This document shows positions 12,263 to 24,875 of a DNA stretch of 60,000 nt, piece after piece. The stretch's first letter is position 1. Each line of letters opens with the position of its first letter. The DNA comes from Symsagittifera roscoffensis (lineage: Eukaryota; Xenacoelomorpha; Acoela; Convolutidae), in the NCBI RefSeq assembly GCF_963678635.1, contig NC_087067.1, forward strand, positions 49,149,618 through 49,209,617, read 5' to 3'. The notes beneath the pieces are model-generated. The model saw only the letters and a program-made list of their open reading frames with translations. It did not search any database and had not been told where the DNA came from. Position numbers and translations under genes: made by a program.

Positions 12263-13862
12263 GGCTCCAGTTCCACGTCCCATACCAAGCGGGGATTTGT
12301 GTGTTCCGGGTACCACACCGTCTGTGCCAGGCCATGGCATGGGCATTCCCCATGCTTGGTATCGATGCTCCGGAGGTTGCGTTCTCCAGAAGCTTCCAGT
12401 AGAGGTTCCAATTCGATCATTTTCTCATGTATCATATCACTCTCCTCCTGGGCTGGGGCACTGCTCATCAGCTTCCCGATTGTGTTCTGCCTCTCAAAGT
12501 CACTCGCGTTTTCACCTTCCAAACTGAAGAGTTCTTCTCGCCAGATTTAACTCAAGTCATCTCTTTGTTCTCTTGGTACAGTTCCTAGAATCTTCCTCAG
12601 CAGTCTGTGTGAATGGTGCGACATTCGAGCCAGTCGTACGCACTTGGGTACCGAGAAGGCTTTGTCTATTAGTATCCTCTGGCTGGATACCTCTACCATC
12701 GCCATGTGTAATGGATAGTGGCTTCCACATAAGTTGGCCATTTCTGATCCAACCAAGGACTTCGCATTTACTGGCAGATTATAGGCCTCGCTTTCGGGAA
12801 ATCCCATTTCCGCCTCAAGCCCAAGCTTCCGCCCTCTGATGTGCTTCTGAGTTATTTGCAATACTCCAGGCTATGATTCCACGCTTAGCGCTGTCAACAA
12901 ATGCTGCTCGGACTCCAGCATCTCCAGAGACTGTAAGCTGCACATCCTCGAGAAGAACCCCAACGCCGTTGCTATATTCACAATAGTGTTCGTAAAACAC
13001 TCAGCCACTATCTGCATTTCCCTTTTCTCTCTTTCTATTACGTCGCTAAACCAAGCGACTAGATCTTCTCTCTGGAAAGACTGCACTCTGACACATGATC
13101 GTCCATCACGAGTGTGCTCTCCGCCTCCACACATGTCAGGTCAAGACAACTACCGGGTTCCAACTTCTTTACTGATCCCAGCTTACTCATCGCCCTACCC
13201 GAATCTTTACTCTGAGGCAGGATCAGCTTGTGTATTAGATTCAGAGTTTCCAAATCTTCATCCTTCGTCGGTGCCAGCCTCACTTGCTCTGTGACCTCTT
13301 CAATCAAGCTTGCGTGGGGATGTGGGCACCAGGACGGTCTCAGCAACTTCCAAACCGTTCCTAAATTCGTAATCAGCATGCCGTTCCCATTCCCCATTTT
13401 CAATTCTACTCTCTTGTTCGAGCGCGGTACGCTAATCACCTTTGGCATCCTCTTCAGTATCAAGCCTAGGCTCGGTTTTTATCGTTCCACTGAATCAATC
13501 TTGATTATCTTCTCTGTCCAAAACTTTAACAGCTCCGTCACTTCGTGATTCCTGTGAGCGCTCCCTGCCTCTGAATCCAAGAAAGGGTTATACGCTATCC
13601 CCATTATTCCAGATACATATTGGCATTCTCCCCGTTTGTTGGGTTTCGAGTAATCTTCAGCCGAGGCCAAGTTACGATGCACGTCATGTCCCTCTTCGAC
13701 TTTCTTGTTGTAGAAATTTCGTATTTCGTCAAGTTTCCCATAATTCTCTAGAGATTGCCTGGAGTCACCTTTCTTTTCGATCCCTGTACTCTGGTACAAG
13801 TTCAGTATGACTGTGGAGACTCTCCTCTCCATAGTTTGCTCCCCATGGCCTTCTGATGACAC
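12263..13862 (-). pseudogene. ORF-X fragment, segment 4
   Basis: Near 12263 the sequence jumps again, to the equivalent of about 36298 in element A, and runs colinearly to about 37868. It covers the Cys-rich part near 13080-13150 and the P-H-P-H-A-S segment near 13305-13340. Frameshifts split it into open pieces 12547-12861, 12871-13134, 13059-13463 and 13479-13862. It ends abruptly against the third copy of the repeat block. The same ORF-X stretch thus exists four times in the window: near 7088, 12966, 18294 and in element A near 36997. Confidence 0.75.
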
Positions 13863-13865
13863 GCG

Positions 13866-14390
13866 GTCTTTTTTTTATAAAACCATAGATTATCATCGGT
13901 AGAAATTTAGGGTTTAAAAATTTTAACCGGCTACTACTTTACTTCTTTACTTTGTCAACTTGTTACTGATTCGTACTTTTCGCTATATTCACTCGACTCG
14001 GACGACAATTTTATGGCATTTTAAAAAAATCAAAATACGATGAAGGAAAACAAAAAATCTGCAAAAAAAAGTTTACGGATTGAAAAAAGCAGCTCGTTGC
14101 AAGGGGTGAAGTCCCAATTGTACCAAGCTTCATTTGTACCAAAAGGAAAATCGGGCCCATTTGTACCACAATGATTCTTCTCGATTTCTGATTCGTCGAA
14201 ATATGAGCCAACGAACTATTACATAAATTAGTCAACAAATTCTTAAATTAACCAACCATTTATTTCATTATTACGATAAGAAGAAGAAGAAGAAGAAGAA
14301 AGAATTAATTCTCCCATGTAAATTAAGGCAAAAATAAAAACAAAAAAATGAAGTCAAGATCGACAGTTTGAACAGGTGCACTTTAAGAAT
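13866..14390 (+). repeat. repeat block, copy 3 (partial)
   Basis: This matches the 4085 block from about 4372 onward, with the same TATCATCGGTAGAAATTTAG segment, the GTACCA segments and a short GAA tract at 14278-14301. As in copy 1, it runs directly into the LINE-like RT fragment. Confidence 0.7.
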
Positions 14391-14459
14391 GATGAACAAG
14401 AGTTCAGTTGATCAAAAAGTGACATAGTTCTCTCTAAGAGAAGTTCATTGACTCTTATT

Positions 14460-15603
14460 TGTCTAGGACAAAAATGTGGCATTGAATATGCAATCCACAC
14501 GCTAAGAGATCAATACAGCAAAAACTCCGCCGATGCTGTTTTATTGATAGATGCCAAAAACGCTTTCAACTCAATTAATCCAAAGCTGGCATTGAAAAAC
14601 ATCGAAAAACCCAGGGGTATCCACTAGCAATGGCCATGTACGGTCTAGCCGTAATACCCCTCATGAAACTTTTATCAGTAGACAACGTAATCCAGAAATG
14701 GTACGCAGACGACGGAAACGCAGTCGGTAATTCAAGCAATCTACGAACCGTCCTCGATAAAATTGTATCACTAGGTAAATTTTTTGGCTACCATGTTAAA
14801 GCATCCAATGCCAACTGATTGTCAAAAATGAAAAACTCGGTGAAGCTGAGGAAATCTTCAAAAATACGGGAATCACTATAAAAGCAGGCGCCCGAGTGCT
14901 TGGTTCAGTTATAGGAACAGAATCTGAATGTAAAAATTTCCTCGAATTTCAACAGAATGAGCAAATCAAAATTTTGAAAAACCTAACGAAAATCGCTAAA
15001 AACTCCCCCAAAAACCTTTATGCCTGCTATACTAAAGGAGTTCAAGAATAACTTCCATTTCTTATCAGGACAACAACTAACACTATGGAACACTAAGAAA
15101 TATGTGAAAAGATTATCAAAGAACAATTAAAACCTAACCTAATCGGTAAAGACACATTGAACCCCAGTTCCGTGAGATATCTTCCTTACCCATTAAAATG
15201 GGTGGCCTTAACATCAAGCTGCCATCCGATCATGAAAGCTATCTAAAATGGTCTATGGAAACATCACTAGTACTGGATTCTCAAGATCCTACTACAGCAA
15301 TAACAAAGCAAGAAAAAATATGTACGAAAATCAAAAAATTGAAACCTCATGAACTCCTTAGATGAAACAGATAAATACGCACTCGACCTGGCCTCTGAAA
15401 AGGGAGCCTCTAACTGGCTCAACCTTTTGCCATCGAACAGATATAACTTCAACCTGAATAAATTAGAATTCAGAATGTGGTATTTACTTGAGATACGTTT
15501 GGGAACCGACCAAAACCCCACTCACATGTGCATGTGCTGACAATTTTAACTTGACACATGCACTACACTGTGCAAAGGGCGGTTACACACACACATAAGA
15601 CAC
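14460..15603 (+). pseudogene. LINE-like RT fragment, copy 2, interrupted by element B
   Basis: This is the second copy of the RT fragment seen at 4975. It has motif A D-A-K-N-A-F-N-S (about 14554-14577), the shared motif B deletion, motif C W-Y-A-D-D (about 14701-14715), an M-G-G-L-N-I segment near 15198 in the neighbouring frame, and H-M-C-M-C near 15523-15537. It stops at 15603 at the edge of the element B LTR. The remainder of the same polyprotein continues at 59084: across the insertion, and counting one copy of the CAC target duplication, the reading frame resumes directly. A two-base expansion of the CA tract near 15585-15596 and other small indels break the frame locally. This element is the oldest layer of the nest. 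Its clade is not assigned; the CxC site followed by a PD-(D/E)xK-like part suggests the endonuclease type of R2-like LINEs. Confidence 0.7.
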
Positions 15604-16506
15604 TGTAACAGTCTCCTACTTAATTCACATACGATGTTAAAGAAAAATAGGCCCTATATCTTTTGGCTCAAGAGTCAGGGACACTATCTCTTGTGTTTTT
15701 CTACCTCGAACGGTCGGAGCCAATTCGGTTCACTTGCGTCATGAGACTAAAACCCTCGTTACAGCTGAAAGGCTACTACCAAAATATCCCCCACTCTTGA
15801 AAGTAAGATTGTCCCCATACTTAGGTCTCAAAATACCCAAAATACGCAAACGCCGTTAAAAACAGGGTCGGAACGGTCCGTTTTAGTTGCTTTTTAATAG
15901 ACAGTGGAACTTGATCCGTTTCAGATGAATCAACCTAAAACTCTCCCTACCTCAACATAACAAGTATAAAATACACTCAAGAAAACTAAATTGGGTACTC
16001 ACATACCAGCACACTCGAGAATTGGAGTAATTAAATTAATCAGCAACTCTAGCATTAAAGATAATTAAGTTCTAGCTCAAAAAGTTTGTAATTAATGAAT
16101 TCCAGCAAAGGAAATGAGTTTCAACTTGAGAATTGAGTCTTTGGGCCTGGACCATTAAGAGACTTTGGTTGTCCACCTTCCCACCGAAGGTTCACACTGG
16201 TCCACTTCTAAATAATATCTTCTTCTTTCGTAATCGTTCTGACTCCTATTTCAGGATAAGACAGCTCTACTCCAGTATGATATTATATCTGTAAATTGCG
16301 AAAAGCAATTTACCGCTGTTTTTTTGGTTATTTTCCGGCGTTTGTAATTCAGTTGTTCTGATCTTTCATTTCTGAGATTTTCAGTTGTCGCGAGAAAATT
16401 GAGCATGACATGCCCAATTCGAGTTTTCGAAAAATTCCATTTCATCCCAAAATCATGTTTCTCTCGTTGTTCAAAGTCAAACTTCAAAATATGACCGACT
16501 GGCATA
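15604..16506 (-). repeat. element B 3' LTR (full length)
   Basis: This 903-bp LTR begins TGTAACAGTCTCC on the plus strand and ends CTGGCATA. It is alignable along its whole length with the 881-bp LTR of element A, sharing the AGGCCCTATA segment, the CAGGGACACTATCTCTTGTG segment, TTGTCGCGAGAAAA and the end region GACCGACTGGCA, but with many substitutions and indels. It is followed at 16507 by the conserved TACTCCCCGGACTC segment, which on the element strand is the purine-rich stretch just upstream of the 3' LTR. Confidence 0.85.
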
Positions 16507-16912
16507 TACTCCCCGGACTCAAGATCGATATCCTCATCGCGTGTTGCCGTCTGCCAGTGAATCCCCAGAATGTTGAGTGTTGCTCAAGATACAGGGCCAG
16601 TGGTCATTTACAGAAGTTTGCAGCAGATTCATTTTTTATACGCTCCAAAATTCACAACCATGAAAAATTGTCACACTATGACTAAACAGCAATCAAAATC
16701 TGCATACACCTGCATCTTAAATTTCCGCTTTGCAAGCTAATGATTAAAATTTCTTTTGTCTTATCCAATCAGAAAATTGTCATGCAGCATTTTGATTTAT
16801 ATAATAGATATAGCATATTAATAACAATATTTCATTTCGTTAAAATTTCTTTTTCGTGACCTCAGATTTCATCCGAATTTGCACTCGAGCCTCTTTGCTT
16901 CCCTCTCAAGAC
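16507..16912 (-). other. element B 3' untranslated region
   Basis: This 406-bp stretch between the LTR and the end of the ORF-X remnant is colinear with 35155-35584 of element A, including the TGCTCAAGATACAG segment, the TGTCATGCAGCATTTTGATT segment and the AT-rich end. No ORF is present. The purine-rich strip next to the LTR is the likely plus-strand primer site. Confidence 0.6.
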
Positions 16913-19900
16913 TCAAGAATCCCTCACTGAGCTCCCTGCTCGTTTCGTGTTCCTTGCCTTTGAGGTGCTAGACCCTGATGCGTTTGACACCGTAATCTGC
17001 CTTAGCAGCGCTTCCTCATCATTGGAGCTGATCAAGACATCTTCCCACGCTTTTAGTTGTTCGTAGGATTGCATCCACTCCCTCTGCTCTAGCAACCTCT
17101 TTGCCTTGTTGGGCAAACCCTTCGCTATCGATTCCCTGTTCAGGCAAAAGGAGTTGTGAAGACTCAGGCTCACGTTCTTCGCTAAGTCCTCTTCCAATAT
17201 TGATTCTCTCGCCTTGGTATTATCTCTAGACACCCTACCAACTCTCTTCCAACCCGTCGTAATCGCATTTCGGTGGATCAGCAAAGGTCTCTTAAAGACT
17301 TCCGGTCCTATCTCCGCCAAGAACTGCCGATATTCTTTCTGATGTTTCTTCATATGATCCTTCGTCACCGCATGTAACCAAGATGTCAATGTCGCTCGAA
17401 ACCACGGGAAGAATCTTATGCGGCTTCATATGTGCCTGACCTCTATCGGTATAGCGAACACTTTGCATGCAGTCTCAAACAGTTCAATTCGTCTCCTACT
17501 ATAGTCAATAGTGTTTATCGACTCCCGATATTTCGTGACGTTCTGTTCGATCCATTGCACCGCCAACATTGTACTCACCCCCAGGAGGGTCACCTTCTGC
17601 CGATGATCGGGTAACCCGATCGACTGATTTTCTTCCACATCCCATACCAAGCAGGGGTTTGAGTGTTCCGGGTACCACAGCGTCTGGGCCAGACAATGGC
17701 ATGGGCGTTCCCCATGCGTGATATCGATGCTCCGGAGGTTGCGTTCTCCAGAAGCTTCCAGTAGAGGTTCCAATTCCATCATCTTCTCATGTATCATATC
17801 ACTCTCCTCCTGGGCTGGGGCACTGCTCATCGGCTTCCCAATTGTGTACTGCCTCTCAAATCACTCGTGTTTTCACCTTCCAAACTCAAGAGTTCTTCTA
17901 CCCAGATTTCACTCAATTCATCTCTTTGTTCCCCTGGTACAATTCCCAGGATCTTCCTCAGCAGTCTGTGTGAATGGTGCGACATTCGAGCCAGTCGTAC
18001 GCACTTGGGTACCGAGAAAGCTTTGTCTATTAGTATCCTCTGGCTGGATACCTCTACATCGCCATGTGTAATGGATAGTGGCTTCCACCTAGGTTGGCCA
18101 ATACTGATCCTACCAAGGACTTCGCATTTACTGGCAGATTATAGGCCTCGCCTACGGGAAATCCCATTTCCGCCTCAAGTTCAAGCTTCTACCCTCTGAT
18201 GTGCTTCTGAGTTATTTGCAATACTCCAGGCCATGATTCCACGCTTAGCGCTGTCACCAAATGGCTGCATATCCTCGAGAAGAACCCCAACACCGTTGCT
18301 ATATTCACAATAGTGTTCGTGTAACACTCAGCCACTATCTGCATTTCCCTTTTCTCTCTTTCTTTTACGTCGCCAAACCAAACGAATAGATCTTCTCTCT
18401 GGAAGGACTGCACTCTGACACATGATCGTCCATCACAAGAGTGCTCTCCGCCTCCACACGTCAGGTCAAGTCAAATACCGGGTTCCAACTTCTTTACTGA
18501 TCCCAGCTTACTCATCACCTCACCCGACTCTTTACTCTGAGGCAGGATCAGCTTGTGTATTACATTCAGAGTTTCCAAGTCTTCATCCTTCGTCGGTGCC
18601 AGCCTCACTCGCTCCGTGACCTCTTCAATTAAGCTTGCGTGGGGATGTGGGCACCAGGACGGTCTCAGCAACTTCCAATCCGTTCCTAAATTCGTAATCA
18701 GCATGCCATTCCCATTCCCCATTTTCAATTCTACTCTCTTGTTCGAGCGCGGTACGCTAATCACCTTTGGCATCCTCTCCAGTATCAGGCCTAGGCTCGG
18801 TTTTTATCGTTCCACTGAATCAATCTCGATTATCTTCTCTGTCCAAAAGCTTAACAGATCCGTCACTTCGTGATTCCTATGAGCGCTCCCTGTCTCTGAA
18901 TCCAGGAAAGGGTTATACGCTATCCCCATTATTCCCCCCGTTTGTTTGGTTTCGAGTAATCTTCAGCCGAGGCCAAGTTACGATGCACGTCATGTCCCTC
19001 TTCGAATTTCTTGTGGTAGAATCTTCGTATTTCGTCAAGTTTCCCATGACTCTCTAGAGATTGCGTGGAGTCATCTTCCTTTTCGATCCCCGTTCTCTGG
19101 TACAAGTTCAGTATGACCATGGAGACTCTCCTCTCCATAGTTCTGCTCCCCATGGCCTTCTGATGACACACTTGGACGGTACTGCTGGTCATCACTGACA
19201 TTATCCACCTCAACAAACAAGTGGCTTCTTTTCTTCTCGCTAGACTCAAACCGGAATTATCTCTGGCGATATGCTGTACCAGCATCTGATAAATCTCTAG
19301 ACTCTTGTTGCCCAGCTTCAACTTATCGTGTGAGGTCAATACTTCTAATTCTATTCCCACTAGGCTCCACCCGAACGTCAGCTGCCCCGCTGTTCTAACG
19401 AAGGGATTTGCCATCAATGGCAACGCGGACGAGGGTGTTCTCATCGCCTCTTCGAAGTAATCCCGCAGCAAGTTCTGCCAAGTTCGTTTCAGCCAGCTTC
19501 CCAATTCTAACTTATTAATCTCGACTTTTTGTTGGGTAGCCCAATTGCGACGCTTGAGGACACCCCACAATCGAGCTTCCTCAGGCATTCCTCCAGTTCC
19601 TTCATTGTCTCCAGAGTCATCCACCAAGGTCGAGCCGTAATCCTAGTCGCATTCTTCTCAAGAGGATCACTGGCCACTTGTTTCCCAATAGCCTGATGCT
19701 CGCTCGCGATACATTCTTTGCCAACATCCACTTCCCACGTTTGTCCATTCGTCGAACCTCTTTTCGTGCTCGCCTTCTGAGGTCTGAAGTCTTCTTCCAT
19801 TGCCAGACTCGTCGGGACCTCCATCTCTTTCACCACCTCGGCCAGCCTTCTTGGTTCGGAGCTACCCTTGTAGGCCGTTGTCTTCCACCGCGCTAGAACC

Positions 19901-22900
19901 ATGGGATCCGTCTCCCTCAGATTCTTCTCAGAGACCGCATCCGCCGAGGGGCTATTCAACTCTTCTACCTCCCTTTTCCTCTTTCGAGACCTCACACCCT
20001 TGCTTGGGGGCGTCGTCACTACCATCACTGCCGTCAAAGGATTCAAATTCCAGAACTTGGGGTAAGTTTCAATGGGACCTTTACGTTTCCCCCCATTCTG
20101 CGTTGCAATTGTCTCCGAAAATTGAACACTACTAACTCGGGATCCTCGACTTTCCCGAAGAGCACCGTGTCGCTCATTCGTACCCTCAGCTCCTCTTGTC
20201 TGCACCAATTCAACGCCGTTCCGTCTAGTACACTTATCAGACTCAAGTGCACCCCTGAGTTGCGGTATGCCGCCACGAGCGGATCCGGAAAGGCATACGT
20301 CATCGCCGGCCCACAGATGCAAGTTACGACCTCGCCAAGCCCCCTGATCACTCCCAACGGATCAGATCTCATGGCCAAACATAGGTCAGTCAATAGAGGG
20401 ATGCCACCATTCGCCTCCTTCCATTCTTCTCTCGTCTTGGGGTTCCTCTCTTCGCCAGTCAGGTATCGATTTTGCATCTAAAGATACTCCACCAGCAACG
20501 TCTTCAGTCCGGCGGTGCATTTAAACGAGTAAGTTTCTGTACTCGGGTGAGTTTTCCCCATCGACAGGGGTTCCCATATTTCATCAACCGATGAAACGCC
20601 ACCGGTTCCCCGTGAGTTAAGAGTACTAGTGTCAGGTACCCATCAATTCGAAGTGTCTCCACACCTCTACTGAACATGTACGCCGGACCCATGTTGAACA
20701 AATACCTGGGATAAACCAAGTACAGAGCCAGCAAGAGATTTATGGGCATGTTCAGCAACTCTTGCACAAACGCCTCAAATATGGTATCCTTCGCATAGAA
20801 CACCCTGGCCATGTACCCTTTCTCAGAACAAGGACTCAAGAATCTCAAGATCTCGCGATTCTTCCTCGTCTTCAGCTCGTCCTTCGCATGCTCTCTCCAG
20901 AATCCTCCAATGGTGACTTCGTTTGCCGCTGTGACGAATCTCCCCACCGTCATCCCCGTGGTCTCTGCCACTTCCAGCTGCCCCTCAAGAAATTCCCATA
21001 CCTGCTTGATGAGTGGTGGAGCAATCTTTTGCGTCTTATCCGTGGTGTTCTCAAGCCTTGGGGTCAGGAACGGCAACCGGCCTCTTTCCTGCGTCAGACG
21101 GTACCCATCGATTCCAATTATCTCTCGGCCGCAGCCACGTTCTTTCTTTCATTGCTCGGTCCCCTCGCTTTGCTGGTGGAGCTCGCTCGTGATCATCAAG
21201 TCCATACCTCGAACCATAGGCTGGCTGTCAGATGGCTTTTAATCGGGTGATTATCCCTTATCTCCGGATTGAGCTTTAACTGTCGAGCGAGATTCGAAAT
21301 CTTGATTAAGAGGACCTCGTCCAATACAATCAGAATGTCTGCTAACTCATAAAACCCCCTCAAGGCATGAAACACGTCCGCCCATGCAGCTGCCAACTCC
21401 GACCCAAGAAGTCTCAAGTTTGTCGGCTCCAATCCACGATTGGGGGCTACCATCAAAAACCGCCACGCGTTCCCTTCCGGTATGAGGATCAAGATAGCGT
21501 ATACAAACCGCAAAGCAGGCGGCATGCTCGCGTACCCCGGGGACGTTGTAAACGATACCTTTGTCTTGGCTCCAAATCGAGAAGTCACATTTTTTTGCAC
21601 CTCATTCATTGCAGCAAACAATGTCTGTATAGCCTCTCAGATCTTCTTGGGCGTCGGTGCATCACCTTCAGATGCTCCTGAAGCCCTGCCGCATGCAGGT
21701 TGTCATTCATTCCTGCAAATAGCAGCAGCTCTGGTTCGCAAGGCATCTCTGACTTAATCGCCACTACCAGGGTCAGCATCTGGTTCAATTCCACACCAGG
21801 CTGCAAATACACTAGGGTTTCCGGCCAAAACAGCTGCTTAGACGTCCCCTCGAAATCTGAGCCCGCCACAATGATTACTTTTGCGGCTCCTGGATCCGAT
21901 CGATCATACACTGCCAATATCTTGGCCAACTGTGAGTTCCCACAGGGTTTTCCGTACCTTGGGTCATCTGCTAATTTCTCGCCCTCGTAGGCGGCATCTG
22001 AGAGTCCCATGTCTTTTGTCTCTAGTAGCTTGTCCACCACTCTCAACTGCGCAGGAGTTGACACCCTGATTCTGGCTATGCTTGTTCTATGCTGGGGGCT
22101 CCACTATGAGCCCTGGACTCGCCAACAGCTTGAGCGGCCTATAGTTGATGGGTCCCATTATCGATTTCAGCGGAATCCCAGATCCCAGTGAGATCTGCCG
22201 TCTCCATCAGCCTAGCTCTTGAGAAATGTGCCTCGTGGGCCTTTAACCAATCAACACAATGGTGCCGACTCAAATCCTCATGCGACACATCCTTAAGTCC
22301 CAGGACCTTCGCCAATTCCTGTCTGCACTCCAGGTCCTCCAGATCCAGTTCTTTTATCCTCTCTAGATATCGCGCCCGGCTCGTCTCAGCCGGCCTCTCC
22401 ATTCTCTTTTTTTTCCACCACCACCACCGATGATATCACCGAACTTTGGGTGCGTGTATGACTCTGCCCTTCGGTCTCCATCGGTGTGGACCCCGGTTGT
22501 CGGGTCCGGCTGCTCCTTGAGCTGTCTCTCGAGTCTACTCTCGCTCCCAAGCGACTGGATAGGGGTCCAGTGGCAAAAAAGGGAGTATAGGAGGTGGACC
22601 GAAGGTGAACCGGGCCGTTTCCAGCAGGTCCGACTCTAGCGCATTTATGTGCCTCTGGAAGACACCATTCAGCCACTCCAAGCCCTTGGGCCTGTCAAAG
22701 TGAATGCCATCCGATGATGCATCATCCCGGAAAGATCGCTCCATCATGTCTGCCACATCCAATAGTCTAACGGGGAGCACGCTCCTCTGATGTATTTGTC
22801 TAAATATCTCATTGATGTTGCGCACCTTCTCGTTCATCTCCATTGCGTGCTGGTCGCTCTTCATTTTATATGGGAAAGTGCAAATTGTGAGTATCAAGAG

Positions 22901-24397
22901 ATCCAAATAAATCCTTAACACCTCATGAATGCAACTTTTTTGCTCGTGCAGTCTCATCACCTTTCTTGACTACCCTCTGGACACGTCATTTGTTCTCATC
23001 CTCAGAGTGACCGTGTACATCTTTACCATGTGCATGTCCAACATCTCCAATGACGCCAACATCTGAGGTGTTGCGGCTCCAGAAAAGCTCAAGACATCCA
23101 CCTGCCAATGCGACTCGATCCGGGTCAACACTTGTATCAGGCTGTCCCCTATGATTAAGTGGACCGCCCCTTCTGGTATTCTTGGCTGTGCGTAGTACTC
23201 GGCCCAAGCCGCATCATGGAAGCAATCCCTTCCTGCCCATTGTGCCGTGGCCCAATCCATGCTTTTGTGCCCGTGATACCTACCATCTGTGTTCTTCTTG
23301 TAGCTCGCGACTATGACACTTCTGACTGGGTGATCCCTCCAGGTGGAAGGTCCCTCTTGTCATGTCGAACCATCACGGCTTCTCAACTGTAACCTATCTT
23401 GCAGTTCCTTAAGACGCGATGAACTCCCACTGATTTGGGTACTACCAGGGGTTGAACTCGGGGTATATCCCGGCAATGTGACCTCCATCAATGGCCTTAT
23501 TAGTTGTGCCTCTAAGCCGCGCACGGAGGACACCGGCTCGGTTGGTATCCACACTTCCAGTCCATCGTTCATGTGTTCTTGAGCTGCTCGGTCCAAATTG
23601 AACCGTCCACAGGACCTAGGAACTTCATCTATCTACATCCGCGACTCTGGCCTTGATCCTGCGGTTGCTTGTTCTGTGGTCCTCGTTCCCTTCTCTTTCT
23701 GCCTCGCAAACTCTCGTTGTCGCCTCTGAATCTTCTCTATTTCCGACTTCAGCTGCTCACAGTTCGCCTCGTTTTCGCGTACCTTCTGCTCTTGTTGCTA
23801 CTCTTCCATAATGATGCTGAGGTCACGCCTCGCCTGATCCCTCACAAGGATCGCCTGATCTATTTCCAGGTTCGCCCGGTCACTTTCGAGTTTCGCTCCA
23901 ATCCGGTCAAGATTCGCTTTTTCTCTTTCCCTCTGTGCTCTTTCCAGTTCCCTTTTCAAGTTGCTGAGGTCCGGGTATGCTTCTGCCGTCTGCTGGGACC
24001 GTATCATAGACAGGGGCCTGCTCGTGGGTTTGGCTGCTGATCCTACCGGCAGTCTGGTAGGAATTGGGAACTCTCCCGCACCATATTCTGTAGTGTTGTT
24101 CAATCCGGGATTCCTTGCCAAGTCGAATCCCCTCACTCCTCCATCTACGTTCCAGTATAGCCACCTAGTTTACTCCTGGTTGGATATCCCTTCCGTGGTG
24201 TAGCCGACCATCAACACTGCTTCCGTCACTGACTCCCTACATTCACCCTGCGCTTCTAGCTGTAGGATGGCTTTCAATATCACCGCCATCCTCTCATCGA
24301 CTTGGATGTAATCGAGATCTTTCAAGCGCTTATACAGTTCGTCGAGTGTGGGCCTCTTGAGCGCTGCTGGCATAGACTTCTAGAAACGATCCGCCAT
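16913..24397 (-). pseudogene. element B ORF-X, broken
   Basis: This is the degenerate homologue of the 2959-aa ORF-X of element A. The start Met (24395-24397) is conserved, but codon 6 is already a stop (W to TAG) at about 24380. Open pieces follow with frameshifts between them. The SGNH block is still readable: H-L-I-I-G-D-S-L near 23145-23165, a damaged third block where the Gly of G-T-N-D is Arg (R-T-N-D, near 22985), and D-G-I-H-F-D near 22695-22715. The second A-G-S-D-F-E-G / A-G-M-N-D pair survives near 21860-21890 and 21690-21720. About 1.36 kb is deleted at 20028, fusing the equivalents of 38748 and 40107 in element A, and about 33 bp are lost near 18268. It can no longer make the full protein. 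Confidence 0.85.
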
Positions 24398-24875
24398 CGT
24401 CACTATCTTTAAATTGATCTTGCGTATTAACCAACTTGAGAACACCGTACCAGTTAAACTTGAGAACACCGTACCATCTAAACTTGAGAACGCCGTACCA
24501 GTTAAACTTGAGAATATTGTCTGAGACCGCTGATAGAGTACTTGCTCTAGATATCTTTCTCTTTGTTGAGTGAGTGTTGCTTGGGTGTCAGTTCAAATTT
24601 ACAAATCAATCTGAAAATAAAATCCATTTTAAGACAAAGATGTTCTGTTCCTAACCTAAGCCCTCCCCTTCTCATTATTGTGTTCAAATCATTATCCCTC
24701 CATATATTTCACTAAAATATTTCAATTAGAAGTTTTAAGAGCATGCAGCTTCATTTCATGTTTTAGCACCGTCATTTCTCTAAAACTTAATTGTCATGCC
24801 AATTGATTTAAAATCCATCTACCTGCTTCGCGCTTCCATGTACCTAACTCGAGACCTCCATTGTCCGCCCGAAAC
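24398..24875 (-). other. element B spacer between gag-pol and ORF-X
   Basis: Non-coding spacer with four tandem copies of a roughly 24-bp unit containing AAACTTGAGAACACCGTACC at 24431-24520. The rest is AT-rich. Element A has a spacer of similar size (44465-44966) with its own short tandem repeat. How ORF-X would be expressed from a position downstream of gag-pol is unknown; an internal start, splicing or readthrough are all possible. Confidence 0.65.
24431..24520. repeat. 24-bp tandem repeat, about four units
   Basis: The units are spaced 24 bp apart, each with a core ACTTGAGAAC followed by ACCGTACC. The first is truncated and the last ends AGAATATTGT. They lie just upstream of the ORF-X start on the element strand. 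Confidence 0.85.
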
